In this document: piece by piece, positions 23,611 to 35,700 of the stretch
Position numbering within the stretch: the first letter of the stretch is position 1
Layout of the letters: the number at the start of each line of letters is the position of its first letter
From: Xestospongia bergquistia
Lineage: Eukaryota > Porifera > Demospongiae > Haplosclerida > Petrosiidae
DNA length: 64,000 bases
NCBI GenBank assembly: GCA_963965975.1
Contig: OZ014421.1
Coordinates: forward strand, 2,035,001 to 2,099,000
Direction of reading: 5' to 3'
Position numbers and translations under genes: made by a program
The notes under the pieces: generated by a model
Databases searched by the model: none
What the model was told of the DNA's origin: nothing
What the model saw: the letters and a program-made list of their open reading frames with translations, nothing else

Positions 23611-25778
23611 TTATTTCCTCTTTATTAGATATAACTGCTCGGCAATGGAGCACAGAAGTTTGAGGTTCTTATTGTAACTTTTGTTAACACATATATGATT
23701 GTATCTCCTAAAACAAAAATGATGATATAACAAATATAATAAAATTCCTTACTCAGCATGACTATAGTTATGTTTTTGTGTGTGACAATTCCTATCCCAA
23801 TGACAATTTAATTTGCTAGTAACTTCATCTAAAAATTATAAGAGAGTAAAATGTCAATACTTGTACATGCTACCAAGTTAATAAATAGTTAATAAATAGA
23901 TAATAAATAGTTAATACAATTATAGTTAATAAATAGTTAATATAATGTATATGTACATTCTACAATTACCCATTTACCAGGTAAGTCATCAATTGAAATG
24001 TCCTGTCTAAATTGGTAAGCTAACTTTTTAAAATTTTTTAAAACACACTCATAACAAGTACGAGATGAGGAAGATATTCTAGTAGTCCTTGTATCTAGTA
24101 GAAAAGAACAATCATTATGAACTACATATACCATAATACTACTGCTATAAGCAAACTTCACACATATAAATAAAATGTAATTTTTACTTACCAGGTACTT
24201 GATATGTTCCATCATCTAATTTCTCCAAACAAGATTCTAACAAATCCTTTAATGATATACTCTTTAGTCTCATATAATCCTAACAATATGTCTAAATACA
24301 ATACATAATACAAAACATTATATGTACTTTTAAAACTCTTGATTCATAAACATTGTCGCAAATTAAATTACCCAATATAGTTTCATCAAAATCAATATCT
24401 AATGTAGACATTAATTAATAATTATAATGTATCCTCTTTAATTAAGCAATCAAACTATACCTTTAAATAAATTAAGACAATCTCTACATCCTAGTTTTCT
24501 ACAACCTCAGTACATGTGACAATAAGCTTTGTTACATACATCATATACAAAGTGACAAAGGAAGTGAAGAAGGAAGGTACTACAATATTAAAATTGTAAC
24601 AATGAAACAATGCCACTATTATATATGTACTTGTATATTTTAAAGTAAAATTAAGACATCAAACTTCACATTAATTAAAGGGGTTAATTCCTCCAGTTAC
24701 GTGTACTTATGAATACTAACTGTCTTCTAAAAGTTATAAGCTTATTATTTTTTTAAAGAAGCTTCACATTTAAGGTACATGTATATAGACATTCCCAATA
24801 TCTTCATCAGGTCTGACTTTAAGTACAGAATGAGAGTAGACACCCTCTATATTAGAATACTTGTGCTAGTCCCATACTATTATTTAAGTGTATTATACAA
24901 CCTCTATATTGAGGACACATGTTCTAGTCCATACTAATACTTTAGTGTATTATACAACCTCTATATTGATGACACTTGTTCTAGTCCCATGCTAATGCTT
25001 TAGCATATTATACAACCTCTATATTGATGACACTTGTTCTAACTACCTTTTACAAGTTATCAACAATAATAATTTCTACTGCTTAAGGTAGTTCTATATA
25101 TGTTATGATCATATATACATTTTTGAGGTGGCATAGTGATGTCACTATCAGATCATCTATCAGGCATTGGTTGTAGACAACATAAACACAATATATGATT
25201 ACTGGTAATAGTACAGGTATAAGGAGGTGGAGTTGGATGAGTGGAATGACTAGTAAAGACATCAACATAACTGGGACATTGACAACATCGTGGGGGTGGA
25301 GCAGGAATTGAACTAAAAAAAAGAAAAGATTGAAATAAAAATAACAACTATTGTACTTAGTTTTATTGGATAATACACTTCAATAGAAACTATATAATAT
25401 AAAATGAGAATATAATTATTGGAGTAATATAGTACTATATTGTAGTTAACCAAATCAAAGTGTTCAAATATATAGGAGTAGCCATTGTTACTGGATTGAT
25501 AGTGTTAATTCTGTAAACATTTCTAACTTGTTGATGTGCATTACTTACAATGGATGTGATGTAATATGGATTAGACCAGGATAAGATGGTGAAGAACTGG
25601 AAAAAAATATGAGAAGATGAAAGGAGAGTAGAAGAGGCACTTGTACCCAGATACTGAGAGAGAGAGAGAGAGTCATTTACCTTGAATCACTAGAACTAGT
25701 ATCATGTGGTGATGGTAACCAAAAATCAGAACCTGTCATCAAGCAGTTACAACAAGTCTTTGTAAAGCAACAACTATC
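23611..25778 (-). pseudogene. CHFR-like E3 ligase, C-terminal half with two in-frame stops
   Basis: Minus-strand exons in order: 25778-25681, 25596-25549, from 25312, about 24555-24461, about 24398-24372, 24279-24192, 24094-23978, 23828-23753 and 23707-23611. The last four join in phase without stops. Signatures follow human CHFR's cysteine-rich region: CCQCPSYVDVF, LCLCCLQPMPDR, CNKAYCHMY, GCRKLGCRDC, ISLKDLLESCLEKL, TCYECVLKNFKKLAYQFRQ, then KLNCHWDRNCHTQ and YNHICVNKS near the end. CHFR is a mitotic checkpoint ubiquitin ligase that binds poly-ADP-ribose through this region. Stops follow MPDR (about 25155) and replace the Trp of the CHLYWGC-equivalent (TGA, about 24508). The FHA and RING exons are not seen upstream, where transposon fragments begin. 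Confidence 0.75.
24793..25050 (+). repeat. 58-bp minisatellite with foldback-element left end
   Basis: Starts with CATTCCCAATATCTT and TCAGGTCTGACTTTAA as at 29685, then about three and a half 58-bp units, and breaks off after TTGTTCTAACTACC. It lies in an intron of the CHFR-like relic. Solitary left end of the foldback element at 29685-31330. Confidence 0.75.
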
Positions 25779-25845
25779 CTGCCAAAAATAACTAATAGTC
25801 TATCACTTTTTAACTATTATTAATAAACTGGCTGTACCATAGTAT

Positions 25846-26655
25846 ATGGCTGGAAAAACAAGGGAGAAACCTGTTATGAGTGATTGTATTTATTGCAATC
25901 ATTGCAAAAATCTCTTGTCTTCTAAGACATTTAAAGAGCATTACCACATATACTTTCATCAAGGAAGATGGCTTAAAGCAAAAGAACCTCTTACTGGTTC
26001 CTCTAGTCCACTTGATGTATCACCACAACCATTATCACTGGCTGTTTAACTGAATTCTACTGAAAGGAATATCATTAGTGAAGAGATTGTTACTTTTTTA
26101 CCAGTTGATGAAGGTATATAAGTTCCTACTGATAGTGAGCCTCAGTACACTATTGCTACTACTTAAGCAACATGACTATAGACTTCATGATAACTGCTAT
26201 AGTTACTTTATATATCAATTGTAGAGTCTTGCTAGTTAACTATTTTTTAAATGTAAATTCATCTTATGCCTCCAGTAGATATTTTTGTTCGCAGAAACTG
26301 AATATTGGGAAGAAAATGATATGGATTAATTTCAAACTTACTACTTGGGTTCTCAGGAAGCATCACCTCTAACCAAAGGATTAATGATAAATTGATTTTG
26401 GAAGAGGAAGCTACTGTGTGGTGGATTGTTCTTTTTACATGTGTTTATCAAACTCCTCATAAAGTGCCTGCACGAGCAATGGAATGGCTTTTAAAATTTC
26501 TGGGAGTCGTTATTTGCTTTTTAGGTAAATTTGCTGACACTATAAAATGGCTAGCATCACATTTACCAAACATTAATTACCTGAAGGCAAAATATTTACA
26601 AGAACAAATTTTACAGGCAGGAATACAATTTTTTGTGATTATGTGTTAGCTAAAA
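25846..26655 (+). mobile_element. Broken DNA-transposon (CACTA/tnp2-like) coding fragment
   Basis: An opening frame has ATG at 25846 with a C-x2-C...H pattern (CIYCNHCKNLLSSKTFKEHY), and a second piece at about 26290-26650 has EATVWWIVLFTCVYQ and RAMEWLLKFL. These look like the N-terminal part of large transposase-associated proteins of CACTA/EnSpm elements in marine invertebrates. Stops and frame changes separate the two parts. Family call from memory of sequence style; moderate confidence that it is transposon-derived, low on the exact superfamily. Confidence 0.45.
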
Positions 26656-26669
26656 TAACATCCCAACAA

Positions 26670-26990
26670 GATCAGGAAGAACAATTAATTTTTACCAATT
26701 ACATTGGCTTTCTCCAAGTCTATGTCTATTTCGACTGTTTCCTTTGATTTGACAGTTTCTGTGTAACCAAAATCTGTTTCATTGAATCTTATTATATCTC
26801 TTCGTATGATAACTTTTGATGTTTTCTCAACAAGTAACCTGTATCCTTTGATCTCTACAGCCAACATAGTGTAGTTTATCAGATTTCTTGTCCAACTTTC
26901 GTTGTTGAGCAGCTGGTACATGAGCAAATGCTATACACCCAAACACGTTTAGGAGGCTGAGTTTTGGCTTCAGACGCGCAATCTGTCGCT
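26670..26990 (-). mobile_element. Ty1/copia-type retrotransposon pol fragment
   Basis: Minus-strand reading gives FGCIAFAHVPAAQQRKLDKK, SDKLHYVG, then after a frame change KGYRLLVEKTSKVIIRRDI and RFNE. This is the copia integrase C-terminal pattern (FGC.AF.HVP...KLD.K......GY....KGYRL......I.SRDV.FNE). At least one frameshift lies between HYVG and KGYRL. Flanking reverse transcriptase is not visible, so this is a short relic. Confidence 0.75.
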
Positions 26991-28203
26991 AAGTTTTAAA
27001 TAATATGAACAGACTACAAGAGAGGGAGAGGGGGGGACAAAGTAACTTGGAAGTACAAACGATCACAACAAAAAAGAACCAAAAATAGATATAGCTTATG
27101 ATAGGAAAACAAAAAAGGTGCCCAAAAACTCAAAACTCATTAAACACCTAACTTAATTACATAAACAATAATCAACACGTACAAATGTACTTATTACACA
27201 ACTGCCAAATTACATATATAGAGAGTCATCTAAAAGTTAAAAATATAAATTATTACACTACAATAACATACATACTGGACTTTAAAACATTTGAGGAATA
27301 TCGAGAGAGACTATTATTGCCTTGTAGCAAACAAGATCACACTATTTCAGTGAAGCATTCTTCACATAATAGCAATTACTCACATCCACAGTCAAGTCAA
27401 TCTCAATCTCAGCCATTACAGCTTTGACTTTGCTCAACTTGTTTTATAAAATACTTTGGTTTCAATACGTACTAACATTGAATGATTATTAGTTTTCATT
27501 CAATTATTTTATCAATAAAAGTGTTTTATTATTAAGAGTTTGACTAAAATAGAAACAGATCTAGATATATTGCTTTTATCAATTCATTGTTACTTAGATT
27601 GCATACATATCTAGCTACTGTAGTATAAACAATTACTGCATACTATTTTACTTACCGAATCAACAGCTCACACACTTCAATCAATGACCTCAGAAATAAT
27701 AGTACTGCATACAGTGGAACACATTGACCACATTGAAAAGATGACTACCCTATAGTCTGTATCCTAAGAGATACTATATTTCAAGTGATAGTTATGACAA
27801 TGACACCATTAATACTAGTTACTTCAACATGTATCATTATTGGCTAATATATATAGTTGTTCCTTGCATAATCTGTTTGATATGTTCTATAGAGTTAAAT
27901 ATGGCAAAGTGCCTGTTAGGTAAGAAATCACTATCATGTAGTGAGACAAGACAGTCTCTATTGTTATTAAGAGGTAAACCTGTACATTTTGGATAATTCT
28001 ATGAAACAACAGCTATATCATTTGCGTGTGTATACTAGATTTTTAAAATATGTGTCAGTAAAAATGAAAGCTCGCTGACTAAGTCATTAACTCGTGATAA
28101 TATACTTAAGTAGCCATTTATAATGGAAATGAGTACTTTAGTCAACATCTGCTAGGAATAACTCTTAATGACTCCAAACTAATTTTCATTGTATATAGTT
28201 ACT
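26991..28203. other. No supported gene
   Basis: AT-rich. A plus-strand frame at 27185-27427 ends in a Ser/Gln/His-rich tail and resembles nothing I know; it could be an exon but has no support. Confidence 0.4.
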
Positions 28204-28720
28204 TACAAAACTCAGTAGTAGTATCAGTAGTAATGAGACAAGAATCACTACTGGATGATGAAGATGACTAATGCTTGATTGCTTACCATATAATACAATT
28301 GTTTTAATTCTAGCTCATAAAACTAATTATGTTTGATTTATATAACCTTATATCTGATATGTAGTTAATAGCAATAGCAGTATGTAATGTAAATTATAAT
28401 ATCATAGAAGCTAAGTGTGTTTTTATTTACTACTGAATATACTGTTACTATTGTTATATTTGTTATTTACTATTAATTATAAAGGTATATTTTATATTAT
28501 AACTAACTCTTATTGTTATAAGTACTAGTACTATATAGTGACATATCAATTAACAGTACAGTTACAACTAGTGTACTGGTCACTTCATATTCTTCACTAC
28601 ATAATATGTAATATGATCATAAAAAGTGTGACAACGTATTAATTAGCATTGTAGTATTACTTTTATTAATGAGTACTAACAGGAACCCACAGACTCAAAA
28701 AGGAGGAATAACTTTTTATT
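28204..28720 (+). pseudogene. P-family 3' relic (last codons and flank)
   Basis: VVSVVMRQESLLDDED and a TAA at the end of the P reading frame are recognisable at 28210-28271; what follows matches the P1 3' flank to about 28720, including the GGAACCCACAGACTC segment. Everything upstream of the last 20 codons is gone. Confidence 0.7.
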
Positions 28721-28752
28721 CAAGACATCTTTTGTAAGAGGTTGTTTACTTT

Positions 28753-28760
28753 TCCGGAAG
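28753..28760 (+). promoter_or_regulatory. ETS-type CCGGAAGT site
   Basis: A perfect CCGGAAGT about 110 bases before the ATG of the small predicted gene at 28868; the ETS/GABP motif is common in TATA-less animal promoters. Confidence 0.35.
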
Positions 28761-28867
28761 TATACGGAAACGTTATGAAATTTGTATAGAAATAATAATG
28801 AAGAAAAATATGTGTTCCGTATACTTACAAACCACGTACGTGGAAGTTGAAAGCAGTTAAGTATGGG

Positions 28868-29437
28868 ATGACTGAAGAACCAGCTGCTAAGAAATTTAAA
28901 CTTGATGAAGGAAATTCTGTACTAGAACAAGACAGTAATATAATTCATGTCATGACACAGAGTATGTAATAATATTATTTTTATTTTCTCCATATTTTCA
29001 TATTCTGTGACTAAATCTTTTGAAAGACTGACTGTAAAATACAGTCTTTGTTTTTCAAAGTCTAAAGTGTAAGTTAATGCCATATATTTCTAGTTGATAT
29101 TCATTTACTTTTTATTTCTATTGGATCGCTGGACATCAGGATCAAGGCTAAAGATATTGATCTATTTCAAAGAGTCTGGGGTGTAAGTTAACAGCATACA
29201 TTATTAGTTTATATTATCTCATAATAAGTTTAAAGATAGTATATGACAGTTACTAATTGATACTTAAATTAGCCTTGACCATTATACCAGTGGATATATT
29301 GACATGTAAAAAACCAAAGTCTTAAGTAAACAAGGTTATAATTGTTCTTAACAGGAATGTTGTCCCTTGAAGAGACTACATTTTCACTACTGGAAGGTTG
29401 GCAGAAAATGCACACATGTGTCAGTTGTGGGTGTTGC
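28868..29437 (+). CDS. Small two-exon gene, hypothetical (about 60 aa)
   Basis: Exon 28868-28961 begins MTEEPAAKKFKLDEGNSVL, with a short basic AKKFK resembling a nuclear signal, and ends at a GTATGT donor in phase 1. An acceptor TTAACAG at about 29348-29354 joins in phase to RMLSLEETTFSLLEGWQKMH and a Cys-rich end CVSCGCC before TAA. Translation without splicing stops after 33 codons. Both splice sites are good but there is no family resemblance, so the second exon may be wrong. The foldback element begins about 250 bases downstream and could have truncated the gene. Confidence 0.35.
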
Positions 29438-29684
29438 ATGCTATAACCACACCCTCTAAGGATTAAAGCCACACCCACATATGCAGACTTTGATAATCAC
29501 TGATGTATAATTATTGATGTTATTGTAATGGAGTTGGATCATTGTAAAGAAGTGGCTAAATTCAGCAATGTTTTCATAGGAAGGGATATATTATATATTC
29601 ATGACAACTTTGATCAATGAATGGGTGGAGTTAAAATTCATCCAAAATAATTGCTGTCTCTGTACTCAGCCACGCCATTCCCAA

Positions 29685-31330
29685 TATCTTTATCAGGTCT
29701 GACTTTAACTACAGAATGAGAGTAGACACCCTCTATATTAGAATACTTGTGCTAGTCCCATACTAATATTTCAGTGTATTATACAACCTCTATATTGAGG
29801 ACACATGTTCTAGTCCATACTAATACTTTAGTGTATTATGCAACCTCTTAATAGAGGACACTTGTTCTAGTCCCATACTAATACTTTAGCATATTATACA
29901 ACCTCTATATTAATGACACTTGTTCTAGTCCATACTAATACTTTAGCATATTATACAACCTCTATATTAATGACACTTGTTCTAGTCCCATACTAATACT
30001 TTAGCATATTATACAACCTCTATATTAATGACACTTGTTCTAGTCCCATACTAATACTTTAGCGTATTTTGCAACGTCTATATTGATGACACTTGTTCTA
30101 GTCCCATACTAATACTTTAGCGTATTATACAACCTCTACTTTAAGAACTAAGGAGTTTCCAAGGTTCTCAAGTGTCACCTACAGTGTGATATACCTTTAC
30201 TGTCTGTGTGATATCTCTAAAATAAGATTGTTGCTAGTGCCTTATTGTCTTCCAGCATATCAATTACTCTCAACTACTACACCACCGCATATCACTTCAA
30301 ACTTTTCTCAGTCCAATAACTAAAAACCATATCCATTATCAAATAGACCACAAACACTATTTTATACCTCATCATCTGTTTCCCTTGCTATCTCATGTAG
30401 AAGAACTATAGTCTCATCCCCAAACCTACTCGCAAGCAAAAGTATGTCTGGTCACACTAGTTGACTTTTGTGTTCCCATTAAAGAATGTGGCACTGGTGT
30501 TCGTATGCAATTAGAAGTAATGTGATATATGAATATTATTAAATTGAAGATATGTCTACTGCAAACATTGTCTTTAAAATCGATGAAGTTCCTAAAGAAT
30601 TTGGATTTACTTTCAAAGAGAAACAAAAAAATTACAAAAAGCTTGTCTATTTTTTGTGAAGCTTTTGTGGTTACATTTCAAGTTTCTAGCACATCTATTA
30701 CTATAGAGTATAGACAGGAATATTCATTGCTCTTGTTTCTTATAATAACATGATATTTGGGTTTACTGCTTAAGTCAGAGCAGCAGGAGTATCAGATTTC
30801 TTTTTTGAAGAGTAGCCATGCATACACTTTCACACCTGCTTAAATTTAATAATATTCATATTTCATACTACCTCTAATTTCATACCAGCACTCATGCCAC
30901 ATTCCTTACTGAGAACACAAAAGTCAACTGGTGTGACCAGACCTACTTTTGCTTGTGAGTAGGTTTGAGGATGAGACTATAGTTCTTCTACATGAGATAG
31001 CAAGGGAAACAGATGATGAGGTATAAAATAGTGTTTGTGGTCTATTTGATAATGGATATGGTTTTTAGTTATTGGACTGAGAAAAGTTTGATGTGGTATG
31101 TGGTGGTGTAGTAGTTGAGAGTAATTGATATACTGGAAGACAATAAGGCACCAGCAACAATCTTATTTTAGAGATATCACACAGACAGTAAAGGTATATC
31201 ACACTGTAGGTGACACTTGAGAACCTTGGACACTCCTTAGTATAGAGGTGTTCTTAAAGTAGAGGTTCTATAATACACTAAAGCATTAGCATGGGACTAG
31301 AACAAGTATCACAAATATAGAATGTATCCC
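29685..31330. mobile_element. Foldback-type element with long inverted arms and 58-bp arrays
   Basis: Left: unique end (CATTCCCAATATCTTTATC), seven 58-bp units (29729-30131), then an arm 30132-30552. Right: arm 30838-31268 is the reverse complement of the left arm over about 420 bases, followed by one reverse 58-bp unit to about 31325. The arms share long runs such as AAGTGTCACCTACAGTGTGA and TTGACTTTTGTGTTC. The spacer (30553-30837) holds a 33-codon frame from 30552 (MSTANIVFKIDEVPKEFGFT) of unknown meaning. No transposase, so non-autonomous. A truncated relative lies at 53806-54640. Confidence 0.8.
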
Positions 31331-32640
31331 TTTAAGGAATCTTGGCTATTAAAGGCATCAGTAAATGTATTTCCTTCAACGCATAATCTGGGAATGTCCC
31401 TGAGCAACAAATAAAATTTGGCTTAGAAAAAGTTTACTTAGATTTTTGGTCAAAGTAAGATGATTGGTCCACCCACTAATCATGCCCAATCTAGGTTAGT
31501 ACTTGTTGACTAGAGCCCACTTTCAAGTATTTTTAACCCTTTTATGACTCTCATATTACTTGAGCTCCATTTTTGAACAATGGATTATTACATGATGTAT
31601 TTAAACTAGGAACTCCACCATTAGTAATCTAAAGCTAATAAAATTTAAAGAGTAAGTACAGCTAAACCCCTTTCATATAAATTTTAATTAAGTTAGTGAT
31701 TATCAACATCATTGTTATTATTTAATATTACTGACTTTTCTTTTATCGTAAATTATTTGATCCTATTGTTGCCAATTGGAAGTCACAGTTTCAAGGGAAA
31801 CAAAGAGACAAACGAGCTGTTTTATAATAATTATTTTATTATTATATTACTTTATAATTGTAATAATGTTATTGTTATAATGTTCATTATTATTATTGAT
31901 TGTTTGTTAATATTATTTATTACAAAGACATTGTATTTAATTGTATTTTAAAATAAAAATGATATGACCAGTAACGTAATTAAAATGTCACACATTAGTT
32001 ACCATGACAACAAGTGTCAAATAAACTATATTATTGGGTCTCATAAATCTGTCCTTCATACTTTAAATAACAAGTGAGTATCCTGTCTTATAATTCTATG
32101 TAACATGTATATGAGTTGTCACTATTGTGTCTATTGTTTTTATTGCAGTATTGTATAGGTAGCCCCTTGCATAACTTCTGATGACAATGTTGAATTTAAT
32201 CTCTACTACTGGTAGTGCTACTAATGTATCTCTTATAACAGTAAATGATTGATATATAATGACTGACTGACACCATTTATTGTGGACTTACAAAGACAAA
32301 TCATTCACTATATAGCTAATATATATTTACAAAATTAGACCACACAAATGGTGTCATAATAACAGATATTTAATTTGTGGTTATTAGAATTCTTATGAAA
32401 AGTATCATAATTATTGTAATAGTAGACTATACATTGATATGTTTTGAAGGTATTCTTCTAATATGACCACTAACCATAAAGTTATGATAATAACACCAAT
32501 TTCTTATAGATGCTATAGTAACATCTTGTAAGCTAGAAATGGTGGTCTAGAATTAGAATAGTTCACTTACATCCGTTTTATACCAAACTATATGAATTAC
32601 TATGGTATTCACAAGTACTGATATCAATTAATTAACATAC
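31331..32640. other. P1 upstream region, no gene seen
   Basis: Matches 54641-55950 upstream of P2 almost throughout, so it belongs to the large duplication. AT-rich with long ATTATT runs at about 31710-31930; no supported coding. Confidence 0.6.
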
Positions 32641-32653
32641 ATTATTCCTATCT

Positions 32654-32661
32654 TATAAAAG
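32654..32661 (+). promoter_or_regulatory. TATA box of P1
   Basis: TATAAAAG in CTTATAAAAGGCTTC, 98 bases before the P1 ATG; the same motif with one extra A precedes P2 at 55957. Confidence 0.6.
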
Positions 32662-32758
32662 GCTTCGGTTATACAACTTATTTATCTTCTTTGTTCTTCA
32701 GTTTGACATTAATTCTCTATTGTTCTTCTGATCTTTCACTGTTGAATTTGCTGTCATC

Positions 32759-35700
32759 ATGAGCTGGTGTCATATCTATTATATAACATCAGTTATACTG
32801 TATATCTACAATGGATATGTTACTGCTTCTGAGTATTATGTCTCTGCAGCTCCTAATGGAATACCTTGTCCTCGTACTCACCTACCTTGTCACAAACTCT
32901 CCCACTATACTGATGATTATACATCTTACTTCACTGATGACACAATTTTTTACTTCCTAGAGGGAACTCATATTCTACAAGATACATTGGAGATCAGTGG
33001 TGTAAGTAATATAACTCTACAGGGACTGGGTCATGTAGAACAAGGCTTTCATGAGACAGTTATGCAATCTACCTCAATAATAAGGTTAAATGGTTACAAC
33101 AGTAGTTATATACTATTTACTTATAGCACAGATATTGCATTGAAATTATTAACAATAGCAAACTATGGATTTAATGTAAATTCAAATTTTATTGATAGCT
33201 TAATCTTTGGTGAGATCAATAATGTCGCATTGGAATGGGTATCAGTCCAGAATGGTTCTGGTAAAGGACTCGTTATTTTCAATGCTTTTGATGTGTTGAT
33301 CACTAATTGCAATTTTGCTAATAATGGATATCCTAATAGTGTTGTAGCCAATGCACATATTTCCTATGATGACCAGACTAAAAGAATGTCCAGAATTAAT
33401 ATTGTGAAATCGAATTTTACACTGGGCTTTGGAACTGGCTTGATTTTGTTATATCATATTAATAACGAAATTGAAGTTGAGGTAATCATTGAAAATAGTG
33501 AGTTTTCACATAATAATGGTCAGTATGCAGGAGGAGTGTACATTAAACTCAATTATGGAAGTGGTAGTATTGCATTTAGTAATTGTACTATATACAACAA
33601 TTCCTTTTGGAATGAAGGAGGAGGAGGAGTTTACATTCATTTGCAAAATGGAAATGGTAGTATTGCGTTTAGTAATAGCACTATATACAACAATACTGCT
33701 CAGAATGGAGGAGGAGTGTACAGTTATTTATATAATGGAAGTGGTAGTATTGAGTTTAGTAACTGCAATATTTATAACAATACTGCATACTATGGATCAG
33801 GAGTGTTCATTATTACTTTACTCTCTGCTTCAAAGGTCAGGGTTTTTTTTACAAATGTTTCATTTCATTTTAATAAAGTATCAAAGATACTTAACAAATA
33901 TCAATCTGCTATGTTACTTATGAATATTGAAAATGTTCTTTTGGACCAAATTGATATTAGTAACCATAACACAACTGGTTTAGTAAGTATCAATAGCCCA
34001 ATAATGTTTGATGGACATAGTACATTTGTAAACAATTCTGGCATTTATGGTGGAGGCATTGCTTTATATGGACTCTCCCAAATATTGCTAAATCAGAACA
34101 CAAACATATCATTTGTCAATAATCATGCTAGTGAGTCAGGTGGTGGAATCTTTGTATCAAAAGTTGTTAATACCATTGACCATACATTTTGTACCTTTAA
34201 CATTTTTTCTTATTATAATAATGGTTTTAAGCCAATGTTATATTTTGTCAACAACACAGCTGATATATCTGGTGATGTATTGTATGGAGGTGAAATATCT
34301 GATTGTGTGAACTTTGACTTTGATCACCAATTTCATTACCCTCAACAAACAGGTCTATCAGTAGTGTCATCAAATCCTATCCAAGTGTGTTTTTGTGAAT
34401 CAAACATACAAAATTGCTCTATTACAAACTTCAATATAACTGCAATACCTGGAATTAATGTCAATATATCACTAGCTACTGTTGGTAATAAAGATGGCTT
34501 AACAAAGGGTGTAATAAAATTGACAACATCAGATAATTCATCATCTACTGTACAAACTGGCAATACTAGACTAAATGCAACTTGTACCAATGTAACCTTC
34601 AAGATAACAGCAAACCCTTCATTGAACACATCAAAAGTCTATGTAACACTTGAAGGTTTACTCAGTGGACTTTCACCTGATGACTATGCTAAAGACATTG
34701 AAGTTAGCATTGAGTCCTGTCCAATTGGGTTTCCATTACTAAATGATGCTTGCAGTTGTAGACCTGAACTAAATACATCTTCAATAACGTGTGATATTAA
34801 CACTCAAATTATAACTAGAAATGGTGATATGTGGATTGGTTATAAAAATGACTCAGACTGTCTTATTGTTTATTCTCTTTGCCCCTTTGATTACTGCAAC
34901 AATGGAAAAATTTATTTTAATATCACCTCTCCTAATCCACAGTGTCTTTACAATCGATCTGGCATACTCTGTGGACAATGTAGTGATGGTCTTAGTCTCA
35001 TGTTAGGTTCGAATTATTGTGGACAATGTACTAATAACTACATAGCTCTTATCATTCCATTTGCTGTGGCTGGTATAGCACTGATAGCTTTTATCATTAC
35101 TTTAAACCTAACTGTGTCTGTGGGTACAATCAATGGACTTATATTCTATGCTAATGTTGTCAAAATATATGAACCCATCTTCTTTCCCAATGGTCCTGTG
35201 AAAGTTCTTAGTCAATTTATTTCCTGGCTCAATCTTGATCTGGGTATTGAGACTTGTTTCTTTGATGGTATGGATTCTTGCAGTAAGATGTGGCTACAGT
35301 TTATCTTTCCAGGCTATGTTTGGTTTCTACTAATACTCATTATAATATCATCACAATATTCCAGCAAAATGGTTCGACTTGTGGGTTCACATGCAGTTCC
35401 AGTACTAGCCACTATGATCCTTCTCTCTTATACCAAACTGATACGTACTGTCTTCCAAGCCCTTTATTTTGTCAATATTCAGTGTAATGGTAATAATAAT
35501 GTGACATTATTGAGGTGGTATATTGATGCTAATGTCCAATATGTAGGAGGTTATTGTCATCTACCATTGTTCCTGTTCTCACTGGCTGTACTCATTTTAC
35601 TTATTATTCCATACACCTTCTACCTTCTTACTATACCATTATTTGAAGGACCTTTATCAAAATACATGCGTTGCTGCCAAAAGTATATGAAGGCTTTCTT

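Noticed and set aside
24500..24515. In-frame TGA of the CHFR-like gene as a selenocysteine codon
   Set aside because: The related position is Trp, not Cys, and another stop lies in the preceding exon; a mutation is the simpler reading.
26172..26372. Plus-strand frame of 66 codons
   Set aside because: Lies out of frame with the transposon-like segment that overlaps its end and shows no features of its own.
29729..30131. Regular 58-bp repeats considered as a CRISPR array
   Set aside because: Whole units repeat without unique spacers, the context is a eukaryotic genome, and the arrays belong to a foldback element.
31712..31951. Hydrophobic 79-codon frame (again at 55017-55253)
   Set aside because: Arises from ATTATT-rich DNA in a duplicated flank; no start context or conservation beyond the duplication.
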